The notes under the pieces were generated by a model. The model saw only the letters and a list, made by a program, of their open reading frames with translations. It made no database searches and was not told the origin of the DNA. From positions 124,001 to 188,000 of the forward strand of contig JBJXHN010000002.1 in NCBI GenBank assembly GCA_046233135.1: DNA of 64,000 bases, in the 5' to 3' direction. Each line of letters starts with the position of its first letter. Within the stretch, counting starts at the first letter, position 1. Shown piece by piece: positions 1 through 8,019 of this stretch. This DNA comes from JBJXHN01 sp046233135 (GTDB taxonomy: Bacteria; Pseudomonadota; Alphaproteobacteria; Rhodospirillales; Rhodospirillaceae). Position numbers and translations under genes: made by a program.

Positions 1-2
1 CG

Positions 3-89
3 CTGGTGCCGGCCGTGCTGCTGGTGCTGGTGCTGCGCCGCCTGCCGCCGGGGTCCGAGGACCCGTTGCCGGAGGACCTGGAAGGGTGA
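3..89 (+). CDS. C-terminal end of a membrane-protein gene (partial)
   Basis: Only the last 28 codons lie in the window, ending in TGA at 87-89. The tail reads as a hydrophobic Leu/Val-rich helix (LVPAVLLVLVLRRL) followed by a short acidic Pro/Glu end, which suggests a final membrane span with a cytoplasmic tail. The frame is the only one of the three that ends in a stop just before the convergent rmlA stop, 16 bases away. Its place next to nucleotide-sugar genes makes a polysaccharide-related membrane protein (polymerase, flippase or transferase) plausible, but nothing in the visible part identifies the family. Confidence 0.5.
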   Translation: MVPAVLLVLVLRRLPPGSEDPLPEDLEG

Positions 90-105
90 CGGAAGAAGAG
101 ACGGC

Positions 106-975
106 TCACCCTTCCTTGACGATACCCCGCAGATAGGCGCCATAGCTGGTCTTGGCCAGGGGATGGGCGAGAGCCAGCACATCCTCGGCCGAGATGAAGC
201 CCAAGCGCCAGGCGATTTCCTCGACACAGGCGATCTTCAGCCCCTGGCGGCGCTCCACGGTGCGGACGAATTCGGCGGCGTCGATCAGGCTTTCGTAGGT
301 GCCCGTATCCAGCCACGCGAAACCGCGCGCCAGCCGTTCCACCCGCAGGCTGCCGGCCTCCAGGTAGCGGCGGTTGACGTCGGTGATCTCCAGTTCGCCC
401 CGCGCCGATGGGGTGATGCTGCGGGCGATGTCGACCACCTGGCTGTCGTAGAAGTACAGGCCGGTGACGGCGTAGTTGGATTTCGGCTGGGCTGGCTTTT
501 CCTCGATGCTCACGGCCGTGCCGTCGCCGTCGAATTCCACGACTCCATAGCGTTCCGGATCGGTAACGCGATAGCCGAAGACGGTCGCGCCGTCGGTCTG
601 AGCGGCCGCAGTTTGCAACAGGGCCTGGAAGCGGTGGCCGAAGAAGATGTTGTCGCCCAGAATCAGCGCGCAGGGATCATTGCCGACGAAATCGGCACCG
701 ATTAGAAAGGCTTCGGCCAGGCCATTGGGCTGGGGCTGCGCCGCATAGGCGATGTTCAGCCCCCACTGGCTGCCGTCCTTCAGCAGCGCCTGGAACAGAG
801 CGGAATCCTGGGGCGTGGTGATGACCAGGATATCGCGGATACCGGCCATCATCAGGGTGGCCAGAGGGTAATAGATCATTGGCTTGTCATAGACCGGCAG
901 CAGTTGCTTGCTGACCACATAGGTCATGGGATACAGGCGCGTGCCCGACCCCCCGGCCAGGATGATGCCCTTCAT
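106..975 (-). CDS. rmlA: Glucose-1-phosphate thymidylyltransferase RmlA
   Basis: Makes dTDP-glucose from glucose-1-phosphate and dTTP, the first step of dTDP-L-rhamnose synthesis in the cytoplasm. The 289-residue product has the normal length and starts MKGIILAGGSGTRLYP, the nucleotidyltransferase G-x-G-T-R-L signature. Further family motifs include NIFFG, VFGYRVTDPERYGVVEFD, IEEKP and the C-terminal WLDTGTYESL. The start at 975 was chosen because the GGSGTRL loop must be near the N-terminus; a longer open frame upstream is just the antisense of rmlD. Its ATG overlaps the rmlD stop (ATGA), showing translational coupling in the order rmlB-rmlD-rmlA. Confidence 0.97.
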   Translation of the reverse strand: MKGIILAGGSGTRLYPMTYVVSKQLLPVYDKPMIYYPLATLMMAGIRDILVITTPQDSALFQALLKDGSQWGLNIAYAAQPQPNGLAEAFLIGADFVGNDPCALILGDNIFFGHRFQALLQTAAAQTDGATVFGYRVTDPERYGVVEFDGDGTAVSIEEKPAQPKSNYAVTGLYFYDSQVVDIARSITPSARGELEITDVNRRYLEAGSLRVERLARGFAWLDTGTYESLIDAAEFVRTVERRQGLKIACVEEIAWRLGFISAEDVLALAHPLAKTSYGAYLRGIVKEG

Positions 976-1901
976 TGCTCTGCCCCTTCCGCGCTTGCGG
1001 GTGCTGCTTGATCCGCCATCAGCTCGGCCAGGACATCGGCCAGATCCTGCCGCCAGTCGGGCTGGGGCAGGCCGAAGGCGCTTTCGAACCGGCGGCAGTC
1101 CAGGATGGAATTGGCCGGCCGTTTTGCCGGTGTCGGATATTCTTCGGTGGCGATCGCCCGCACCGGCGGCTTGCGGCCGGTGACCGGGCTTTGCCCGTCG
1201 ACGACGGCTTCGGCCAGGCCGTGCCAGGTGGTCGCCGGGGCGCCGCAGAAGTGGTAGGTGCCCCACAGATCGTCCCGCCCCTCCACCGTCACGGCCTCGG
1301 CCACCCGGACGATGGCGGCGGCAATCGCGGCGGCGGCGGTGGGGCCGCCGTGCTGATCGACCACCACCCGCAGCGAGTCATGGGTGCCGGCCAGGCGCAG
1401 CATGGTCTTCACGAAGTTGTGCCCGTGGGCGGAAAAGACCCAGGCGGTGCGCAGGATCACGTGGCGGTCCAGGACGGCGCGGATGGCCCGCTCTCCGGCT
1501 TCCTTGCTGGTGCCGTAGACACCGAGCGGGGCGACCGGGTCGTCCTCCGTATAGGGGCCGGCCTTGGTGCCGTCGAAGACATAGTCGGTGGAGATATGCA
1601 GCAGGGGCACGCCGGCTTTGGCGCACGCCGCGGCCATGGCGGCGGGGGCGTCGCGGTTGACCGCCTCAGCCGGTTCCGCGTCCGCTTCCGCCTTGTCCAC
1701 AGCCGTATAGGCCGCAGCATTGACGACGAAAGTCCAGGGGCGCTCGGCGATAGCGGCGGCGATGGCGGCCCGGTCGCCAAGATCCAGGCGGTCGCGCCCC
1801 CGCTGCTCCGGCCGCAGCCCGGCGGGCCAGGCGGCGCGCATCAGCTCCGTTCCCACCTGGCCGGTGCCGAGCACGAGGACGTTGGGAGAAGGATCGGTCA
1901 T
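972..1901 (-). CDS. rmlD: dTDP-4-dehydrorhamnose reductase RmlD
   Basis: Last enzyme of dTDP-L-rhamnose synthesis; reduces dTDP-4-keto-L-rhamnose with NAD(P)H. The 309-residue product begins MTDPSPNVLVLGTGQVGTEL with the Rossmann G-x-G-x-x-G loop, then has VNAAAYTAVDKAE, the STDYVFDG motif and the YGTSKEAGE Y-x-x-x-K catalytic pair, all typical of the extended SDR RmlD group. The start ATG at 1901 lies five bases after the rmlB stop and its own stop overlaps the rmlA ATG, so it is the middle gene of a tight operon. rmlC stands apart upstream, separated by 70 bp. Confidence 0.96.
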   Translation of the reverse strand: MTDPSPNVLVLGTGQVGTELMRAAWPAGLRPEQRGRDRLDLGDRAAIAAAIAERPWTFVVNAAAYTAVDKAEADAEPAEAVNRDAPAAMAAACAKAGVPLLHISTDYVFDGTKAGPYTEDDPVAPLGVYGTSKEAGERAIRAVLDRHVILRTAWVFSAHGHNFVKTMLRLAGTHDSLRVVVDQHGGPTAAAAIAAAIVRVAEAVTVEGRDDLWGTYHFCGAPATTWHGLAEAVVDGQSPVTGRKPPVRAIATEEYPTPAKRPANSILDCRRFESAFGLPQPDWRQDLADVLAELMADQAAPASAEGAEQ

Positions 1902-1906
1902 AGCGC

Positions 1907-2968
1907 TTATCCTGCTTTCTGGGCCGCCGTCATGGTGCCGAGGCGCTCGCCCCCGTATCCGGCACGCAGGGGCGCCCACCAGGCTTCGTTGTCTAGATAC
2001 CACCGGATGGTCTGGCGCATGCCGCTTTCGAACGTTTCCTGCGGTGTCCATCCCAGGGTCCGGGCGATCTTGCCGGCGTCGATGGCGTAGCGGAAATCGT
2101 GGCCCGGCCGGTCGGTGACGTGGGTGATCAGGGGCCGGCGCGGCGCGTCGGCGGGGACCAGTTCGTCGAGCAGGTCGCAGATGACGGTGACCACGTCGAT
2201 GTTCCGCCGCTCCGCATTGCCGCCGATATTGTAGCTCTCCCCCGGGGTGCCCTTGGTCAGCACGGTCACCAGGGCGCGGGCGTGATCTTCCACATGCAGC
2301 CAGTCGCGGATGTTTTCTCCCTTGCCGTAGACCGGCAGGGGCTTGCCCGCCAGCCCGTTGAGGATCATCAGCGGGATCAGCTTTTCCGGAAACTGATAGG
2401 GGCCGTAGTTGTTGGAGCAATTGGATTCGACCACCGGCAGGCCATAGGTGTGGAACCAAGCCCGGGCCAGATGGTCGGATCCGGCCTTGCTGGCCGAATA
2501 GGGTGAGTTGGGGGCGTAGGGGGTGTCTTCGCGGAATTTGCCCTCGTCGCCCAGGGTGCCGAAGACTTCGTCGGTGGAGACGTGGTGGAAGCGGAAGGCC
2601 GCCCGCTGCGCCGCATCCAGACTGCTCCAATACTGGCGGGCGGCTTGCAGCAGGTGGTATGTGCCGACGATATTGGTTTCGATGAAGGCCGCCGGACCGT
2701 CGATGGAGCGGTCCACATGACTCTCCGCCGCCAGATGCATCACCGCATCGGGGCGATGGGCGGCGAAAATGCGGTCCAGCGCGGCCGGATCGCAGATATC
2801 GGCCTTCTCGAACGCATATAGCGGACTGTGGGCGACGGGGGCGACGGATCCTTCGGTGGCGGCATAGGTCATCTTGTCCAGATTGACCACGCCGTGCCCC
2901 TGGCTGATCAGCAGCCGGACAACCGCCGAGCCGATAAAACCGCATCCGCCGGTAACCAGGACTTTCAC
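1907..2968 (-). CDS. rmlB: dTDP-glucose 4,6-dehydratase RmlB
   Basis: Second step of dTDP-L-rhamnose synthesis: NAD-dependent oxidation, dehydration and reduction of dTDP-glucose to the 4-keto-6-deoxy sugar. The N-terminus VKVLVTGGCGFIGSAVV is the NAD-binding G-x-x-G-x-x-G loop; further on are HLAAESHVDRSI, STDEVFG (catalytic Thr-Asp-Glu) and YSASKAGSDHL (Y-x-x-x-K). A GTG start at 2968 was chosen because GGGAG lies eight bases upstream and it gives 353 residues, the family norm; in-frame GTG and TTG codons slightly upstream have poorer ribosome sites. First gene of rmlB-rmlD-rmlA. Confidence 0.95.
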   Translation of the reverse strand: MKVLVTGGCGFIGSAVVRLLISQGHGVVNLDKMTYAATEGSVAPVAHSPLYAFEKADICDPAALDRIFAAHRPDAVMHLAAESHVDRSIDGPAAFIETNIVGTYHLLQAARQYWSSLDAAQRAAFRFHHVSTDEVFGTLGDEGKFREDTPYAPNSPYSASKAGSDHLARAWFHTYGLPVVESNCSNNYGPYQFPEKLIPLMILNGLAGKPLPVYGKGENIRDWLHVEDHARALVTVLTKGTPGESYNIGGNAERRNIDVVTVICDLLDELVPADAPRRPLITHVTDRPGHDFRYAIDAGKIARTLGWTPQETFESGMRQTIRWYLDNEAWWAPLRAGYGGERLGTMTAAQKAG

Positions 2969-3038
2969 GCGCTTCACTCCCGCTCGGTCAAATTTACCGC
3001 GCAGCAAACCACATCGCTGGCGGGGCTGGAAGGGGACT

Positions 3039-3599
3039 TTAGGGAAAGACTGGCGGCATATCCTTGAACAGCGGTTGCACCTTGTCCTTGCCCGACAGGG
3101 TTTCGGGGTCGGCGCAGTCCGGCCAGACGACGCCCAGGTCCGGATCGTCCCACCGCACGCCCTTGTCGTTATCGGGCGCGAAGTAGCCGTCGACCTTGTA
3201 GAGCACTTCCGTATTCGGCTCCAGAGTACACAGGCCGTGGGCGAAGCCTTCCGGGATCAGGATCTGTGTCCAGTTCTCGGCGCTGAGCACGGCGGTCACA
3301 TGCTGCCCGTAGGTCGGCGAGCTGCGGCGCAAATCCACGGCCACATCGAAAATTGCGCCCCGGCTGACCCGGATTAGCTTGGTCTGGCCGTGGGGCGGGG
3401 TTTGGAAATGCAGGCCGCGAATGGTGCCCGGAGCCACCGAAAAAGCGTGGTTGTCCTGGACGAAGGCGGTGGAAATACCGTGCTCGGCCAGGGTGCGCGC
3501 GTTCCAGCTTTCCGAGAAAAAGCCTCGGTGGTCCTGGTGCTTGACGGGGGTGATGAGCTTGACCTCGGGGATCGCGAGGCTTTCGACGGTCAGGGGCAT
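3039..3599 (-). CDS. rmlC: dTDP-4-dehydrorhamnose 3,5-epimerase RmlC
   Basis: Third enzyme of dTDP-L-rhamnose synthesis, epimerising C3 and C5 of the 4-keto sugar. The 186-residue cupin-fold protein shows KHQDHRGFFSESWNARTL, FVQDNHAFS, GTIRGLHFQTPPHGQTKL (substrate-site residues and catalytic His in the HFQ segment) and IPEGFAHGLCTLEPNTEVLYKVDGYFAP, all family hallmarks. The ATG at 3599 (MPLTVESL) gives normal length. It lies upstream of rmlB on the same strand and is divergent from fcl, so the 131 bp between 3600 and 3730 probably carries both promoters. Confidence 0.96.
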   Translation of the reverse strand: MPLTVESLAIPEVKLITPVKHQDHRGFFSESWNARTLAEHGISTAFVQDNHAFSVAPGTIRGLHFQTPPHGQTKLIRVSRGAIFDVAVDLRRSSPTYGQHVTAVLSAENWTQILIPEGFAHGLCTLEPNTEVLYKVDGYFAPDNDKGVRWDDPDLGVVWPDCADPETLSGKDKVQPLFKDMPPVFP

Positions 3600-3730
3600 G
3601 CGCAGACTTTCTTCCTGGTGCGAGGCCGGATAGGGTTGCCCCGCCCGGGAGCGATGTCCCGTGAGCGAGGTTGACCCCGGCGGCAAAAATAGCCAAGAAG
3701 GGCCGACACAGCCAGCAGGAGAACACCACC

Positions 3731-4693
3731 GTGTCCGTTTCCGGCATTTTCGCGCTTGAAGGCAAGAAGGTATGGGTCCCCGGCCATCGGGGCATGGTCG
3801 GGTCGGCCATCGTCCGTCGCCTGGCCTCGGAGAATTGCGAGGTGCTGACCGCAGGGCGCGAGGCGCTTGACCTCACTCGTCAGGCCGAGGTGGAAGATTG
3901 GGTGGCCGAGACCCGTCCCGACGCGGTGTTCCTGGCCGCGGCCCGGGTGGGCGGCATCCAGGCCAACAACACCCTGCCGGTGGAATTCCTGCGCGACAAT
4001 TTGCAGCTCGAGGTCAACATTATCGACGCCGCCCATAAGGTGGGGGTTCAGAAACTGCTGTTCCTGGGGTCGTCCTGCATCTATCCGCGTCTGGCGCCCC
4101 AGCCGATCCCCGAAGACGCGCTGCTGACCGGCCCGCTGGAACCCACCAACGAGTGGTACGCCATTGCCAAGATCGCCGGCATCAAGCTCTGTCAGGCCTA
4201 CCGCCGCCAGTACGGGGCGGATTACATTTCGGCGATGCCGACGAATCTGTACGGCCCCGGCGACAACTACCATCCGGAACACAGCCACGTGCCGGCCGCC
4301 CTCATCCGCCGCTTCCACGAAGCCAAGCTGAGCGGGGCAGAAGAGGTGGTGGTCTGGGGCACGGGCACGCCGCTGCGGGAATTCCTGCACGTAGACGATC
4401 TGGCCGATGCCTGCGTCTTCCTGATGAAGGGCTATTCGGACGAGCCTCATGTGAACATGGGCAGCGGGATCGAAGTCTCCATCGCCGAATTCGCCCGAAC
4501 GGTCAGCGAGGTTGTGGGGTATCAGGGCAAGCTGGTCTTCGACACCTCCCGTCCGGACGGCAGCCCCCGCAAGCTGATGAACAGCTCCCGCCTGCGCGGC
4601 ATGGGCTGGGAGCCGCCGACGGCGCTGAAGGACGGACTGACCCACGCCTACACCTGGTTCCTGGAGAACATCGACAGCGTTCGTCAGGTGTAA
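3731..4693 (+). CDS. fcl: GDP-L-fucose synthase
   Basis: Converts GDP-4-keto-6-deoxy-D-mannose to GDP-L-fucose by epimerisation and NADPH reduction. The 320-residue product contains KVWVPGHRGMVGSAIVRR (the Rossmann loop of this family), AARVGGIQAN, LGSSCIYP and the Y-x-x-x-K pair in EWYAIAKIAGIK, then the substrate-site PTNLYGPGDNY. A GTG start at 3731 was chosen because AGGAG sits nine bases upstream; a TTG farther upstream has no such site. The upstream enzyme Gmd (GDP-mannose dehydratase) is not in the window, so the substrate must come from a gene elsewhere. Followed by a strong hairpin terminator. Confidence 0.94.
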   Translation: MSVSGIFALEGKKVWVPGHRGMVGSAIVRRLASENCEVLTAGREALDLTRQAEVEDWVAETRPDAVFLAAARVGGIQANNTLPVEFLRDNLQLEVNIIDAAHKVGVQKLLFLGSSCIYPRLAPQPIPEDALLTGPLEPTNEWYAIAKIAGIKLCQAYRRQYGADYISAMPTNLYGPGDNYHPEHSHVPAALIRRFHEAKLSGAEEVVVWGTGTPLREFLHVDDLADACVFLMKGYSDEPHVNMGSGIEVSIAEFARTVSEVVGYQGKLVFDTSRPDGSPRKLMNSSRLRGMGWEPPTALKDGLTHAYTWFLENIDSVRQV

Positions 4694-4728
4694 GCGATCC
4701 GCTCCTATCTGATGGGTGTTCCGAAAAA

Positions 4729-4766
4729 TGAAGCGCGCCTCGGATATGAGGTGCGCTTCATTTTGT
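4729..4766. terminator. Bidirectional-looking rho-independent terminator after fcl
   Basis: A 13-bp stem (TGAAGCGCGCCTC paired with GAGGTGCGCTTCA, one G-T wobble) with a GGATAT loop, followed by TTTTGTT on the plus strand and preceded by AAAAA, which gives a U-tract on the minus strand. It closes the fcl transcript and could also end the convergent lipoprotein gene. Confidence 0.85.
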
Positions 4767-4822
4767 TCCCCCCATCCCCGAAGGGAAGGAGGTGACGAAG
4801 GCTTCAGCCCTCTATCCGCATC

Positions 4823-6166
4823 TTATTCGGGATAGGCGCAGGTGTCACAGAGGGGGTCGTCCGGATTGCAATATCCGGGAAGGCATTTGGGGCCGCTATA
4901 CCCTGCATATGGGTTCAGGATGCACATGAAGTCGTTGGTCATGGTCTTGCCTGCGCAAGTTCCGTCTCCCAGGCACGAATTCATCGTTGCGGTTCCGAAC
5001 TGGTATAGTTGTCTGGGAACCCCGGCATCATCGCTGACGCAAGACGTCGTGGTCGAACTCGTGAACTCCTGGGAAAGGGCGGTTACAAAGGCCGCGGATT
5101 TTCTGAAATCCGCAGAGGCGGTCGCGCCGACTTCGACCCCCTTGCCGAAAACCTTGAAACTGCTCGTGATGGACGCGGATACGGAGGTGCCCCATTCCTT
5201 TGCCGTCGAGTACTCGTCAGTGGTTGCGGTGCCTTGGCTATAGGTCACCTCATGGTCGCAGTTCGTGCAAGATGCAATTCTCTTCCACAGCCCTTCGCTT
5301 GTGGCGTTTGGAATTGCCAGCGGGGTGAAAGAGCAAATCTTATTTGCTCCGGGGCGCGGGTCTCCGTCAAATTCCGTATTGTCGCAGGAGAAGTCGCCAC
5401 CAATTTCAATCCTGTTGAACCAGTAGTTATGTCCAGGTTGATTGATACCGTAGCGACTCACCATCGTCATCGTTTGAGGAATATCACATTCGTTGTGTTC
5501 CGTGGCGCACTGCTTGGGAATTGTCGTCTGCGGTGCGGCTGGGAAAACCAGGCCGCCATACTGGCATATCTTACTGGGGCTGGGCGGATTGTATCCCCCA
5601 AAAGCGCCCACGCTACATGTCGGAGTTTCGCCGGTCTCCGCCACGGTGTAGAGCCATTGATCGTCATTTCCGAAGCGAAGCCAAACCAGACCGTCAGGCA
5701 AACCGGCACCGACATTGTTGCAAGGTTGGTTCTCGGAGGCACAGGTAACCCAGTGCGTTGCATCCGAGTTCGGCTCAATGGACAAAAGGTCTTTGTTGAT
5801 GAACGAGCATGTGTTGGTACCTCCACTCGGCGTGCCATTGAAGACGGTGGATGTGCAGCTGACGCTGTCAATGCCTTCCAGAAATGCGAAAAGATAGTTC
5901 CCTGGGTTTCCGTAGCGGACGGTGACAATCCCTTCCATCCCCGGAAAACTGCAGGTATTGCCCTCGTTTGCGCAATTGACCCAGTATTCGGACGACGTCA
6001 TGTTTGAGTTGAACTGCGATGTGCTGACGGCCGGCGGAGGCTCCGGCACACACGCCGCAAGACCCGGAAGCATCAGAAGCGCCGCGATTAAGCTGGATGC
6101 GCGACGAGACGTCGCATGACGATGCCGTGATACACGGCAAGAGAGTCTTTTCAGGATTTTTGGCAT
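4823..6166 (-). CDS. Secreted lipoprotein with three four-cysteine repeats and a possible beta-pore-like C-terminus
   Basis: 447 residues, function unknown. A basic N-terminus and hydrophobic stretch end in the lipobox GLAAC (Cys39, +2 Val), so it is predicted to be lipid-anchored. Three related repeats follow at about 62-122, 139-203 and 218-280. Each has C-A-x-E-x-x-x-C (Cys seven apart), then RYG or RFG, an aromatic patch and two more cysteines, 12 Cys in all, probably disulfide-bonded outside the cytoplasm. Residues about 290-390 are Ser/Thr-rich with alternating polar and apolar positions (WGTSVSASITSSF), which recalls the membrane-insertion strands of aerolysin-like toxins; this is a pattern-level inference. 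A Cys-rich tail ends the protein. Base composition is clearly lower in GC than both neighbours, consistent with recent transfer. GAGG precedes the ATG by about nine bases. It stands alone between fcl and flgL. The repeats resemble carbohydrate-binding modules. Confidence 0.8.
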   Translation of the reverse strand: MPKILKRLSCRVSRHRHATSRRASSLIAALLMLPGLAACVPEPPPAVSTSQFNSNMTSSEYWVNCANEGNTCSFPGMEGIVTVRYGNPGNYLFAFLEGIDSVSCTSTVFNGTPSGGTNTCSFINKDLLSIEPNSDATHWVTCASENQPCNNVGAGLPDGLVWLRFGNDDQWLYTVAETGETPTCSVGAFGGYNPPSPSKICQYGGLVFPAAPQTTIPKQCATEHNECDIPQTMTMVSRYGINQPGHNYWFNRIEIGGDFSCDNTEFDGDPRPGANKICSFTPLAIPNATSEGLWKRIASCTNCDHEVTYSQGTATTDEYSTAKEWGTSVSASITSSFKVFGKGVEVGATASADFRKSAAFVTALSQEFTSSTTTSCVSDDAGVPRQLYQFGTATMNSCLGDGTCAGKTMTNDFMCILNPYAGYSGPKCLPGYCNPDDPLCDTCAYPE

Positions 6167-6440
6167 ACTCTACCTCATGGTGTATGAATTCTTTCCATGA
6201 TTATTAACCATGGATATGTCTCGTAAAAAGTGTTGTTGATAAAAAGAGGTTTTCAAACAAAAATTGTATAAAGAAATGCAAACATCTCAAATAGCATGCA
6301 TTTGAATGCTCCGTGCTACAGCCTATTTGCTCTTTTTGTGCGGCCGCCATGGGCTGGACGCGCGGAGTGCTCTGGCATGCATTGACGGAATCTTTTTAAA
6401 TTTCCGATGAAGAAGGGTGACAGACTCACCTGGCGGACAC
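6167..6440. other. AT-rich intergenic region upstream of the lipoprotein gene
   Basis: No credible gene. The stretch is notably AT-rich with A/T runs around 6230-6290, as expected for the promoter region of the minus-strand lipoprotein gene. Short inverted repeats are visible (CCATG...CATGG near 6207-6225 and AGCAT...ATGCT near 6292-6312). No single -35/-10 pair stands out. Confidence 0.4.
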
Positions 6441-6474
6441 GAAAACCCCCGCGCAGTGCAAGACTGCGCGGGGG
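6441..6474 (-). terminator. Rho-independent terminator of the flgI-flgL operon
   Basis: Perfect 12-bp stem (6446-6457 with 6463-6474, CCCCCGCGCAGT type) around a 5-base loop; on the minus strand it is followed by TTTTC. It lies 26 bases past the flgL stop. Confidence 0.92.
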
Positions 6475-6499
6475 TCTGGAGAGCTTATGCGTTTTGGTA

Positions 6500-7996
6500 T
6501 CAGATGTAATCGTTCAGCGTCAGCTGGCTGATGCGGGAGAAGGTGGTGTAGGAGGTTTCCAGCGACTGGGCATCATCGGCCAGGCGCACCAGGGCCTCAG
6601 TCATATCGACGTTTTCCAGGTCGGTGATGCGGGTCTGCACGAAGGACAGGTAGTCCCGCTGTTCGTCGAGCGCCTTGTCCACCGTCGCTTCGTTCAGACC
6701 GATGGTCTTGGCCACCCGCGTCAGGTCGCTGGTCATCTCGTCAGTGACCAGAGTGTCGTGGTCAAGAGAATCCGAAAGCAATTCCAGGGCTTCCGCGACC
6801 CGTTCCGGATTGTTGGTCAGGTCGCCCTGGGCAATGATCCCCATCGCCCGCATCGCCTTTTCAAAGGCCGGGTCCTTGGCATTCACCCCCACCTCGATGG
6901 TGCGGTAGTCGCTGATCCGGTGTTCGTAGGACAGTTCGTCCCCCTTGTAGTAGCTCTCTGGAGCCACAGTCACACCGGATGTGGACTGGGTCAGGTTGGG
7001 CGGGGGGGTGACGGTCAGGGTCTGGCCGTCGGCAGAGATGTCGGTTACCGTATAGGTTTGGCTATTGGCACCCGCGTCAGAAACGGTGATCGGTCCCGGG
7101 GCAATGGATGGGACGGTTACAGTATAGGGCGTTGTCCCGCTATTAATCACTTCGTCTGTTACCACCGGTGAACTTTCCAGAGTCAGTACCGTGCCCGTCC
7201 CGTCCACTGTTTTCACCGTGTAGAAACCGTCATTCGGGCCGGGTGGCGTGGACTCCAGTCGAATCACATCGCCATTGCTGACATTGGAGAATGCCCCGCC
7301 GGTCGCTGCCGTGATGGTATTGCTGGCGGCATTCAAGGTCAAATCACCGCCGGCCGCTTGGTTGATGCTCTGTTCCACGAACAAGTTCGACCCGGCAGTG
7401 ATGGTCCCGGCGGGATTGAAGTCCAGGTCTCCCACCACCTTGCTGTCGTTCACATGGGCGGCGCGGGACTGGGGAAAGGTCACCGTAGACCCGTCGTAGA
7501 CAGACTGGAAGTCATCAAGGGTGGTATAGGGCACGGATACCGGCGCCGTATCGGTGCGGCCACCGGCGAACAGGAACCGCCCGTCGTGCGAGGTGTTCAA
7601 GTAGTATTCCATGCTTTTCAAGGCTTCCAGCGCGCGGGTCTGGATCGCCTCGATCTGTCCTTCGTCCTCTACATTGGGATCGTCGAGGTAGTAGGCGGAC
7701 AGTTCGGACCGGAAGTCCCGCACCGTATCGTCCACCGACTGCAAAACGGTGCTCATGGTGGCCAGTCGGGAGGCCTGGACCGAGTTGGTCGCGGAATACC
7801 GGTCCAGCCGTGTCGCCTCGTTTTCCAGGTTCACCAGGCGAAAGGAGTCGTACTCGATCCCGGCGTAGTCCAGCGACTTCTTCTCGCTGCTCACCTGAAT
7901 CTGGGTGTTCATCAGCCGCTTCTGAACCGTAAGAATTTGCGCAACCAGCGCGCTACGCTCCGCAGCGGTGCCGACCCGATTAACCGAAACGCCCAT
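6500..7996 (-). CDS. flgL: Flagellar hook-associated protein FlgL (HAP3)
   Basis: Forms the second junction layer between hook and filament; exported by the flagellar type III system. The N-terminus (VNRVGTAAERSALVAQIL, then RLMNTQIQVSSEKK) and C-terminus (LETSYTTFSRISQLTLNDYI) are the paired helical ends of the flagellin/HAP3 family. At 498 residues it is much longer than a typical FlgL of about 300; the extra length is a Gly/Thr/Val-rich beta-type insert at about 165-350 that should form an outward-facing domain. Last gene of the flgI-flgJ-flgN-flgK-flgL operon; 23 bp separates it from flgK and a strong terminator follows. Confidence 0.93.
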   Translation of the reverse strand: MGVSVNRVGTAAERSALVAQILTVQKRLMNTQIQVSSEKKSLDYAGIEYDSFRLVNLENEATRLDRYSATNSVQASRLATMSTVLQSVDDTVRDFRSELSAYYLDDPNVEDEGQIEAIQTRALEALKSMEYYLNTSHDGRFLFAGGRTDTAPVSVPYTTLDDFQSVYDGSTVTFPQSRAAHVNDSKVVGDLDFNPAGTITAGSNLFVEQSINQAAGGDLTLNAASNTITAATGGAFSNVSNGDVIRLESTPPGPNDGFYTVKTVDGTGTVLTLESSPVVTDEVINSGTTPYTVTVPSIAPGPITVSDAGANSQTYTVTDISADGQTLTVTPPPNLTQSTSGVTVAPESYYKGDELSYEHRISDYRTIEVGVNAKDPAFEKAMRAMGIIAQGDLTNNPERVAEALELLSDSLDHDTLVTDEMTSDLTRVAKTIGLNEATVDKALDEQRDYLSFVQTRITDLENVDMTEALVRLADDAQSLETSYTTFSRISQLTLNDYI

Positions 7997-8019
7997 GATC
8001 GTGTCCTCCGGTCAGCTGC

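Noticed and set aside
972..2945. A single long frame covering rmlD and most of the rmlB region
   Set aside because: Only the last 309 codons are rmlD; the first part is an out-of-frame shadow of rmlB. The real start is the ATG at 1901.
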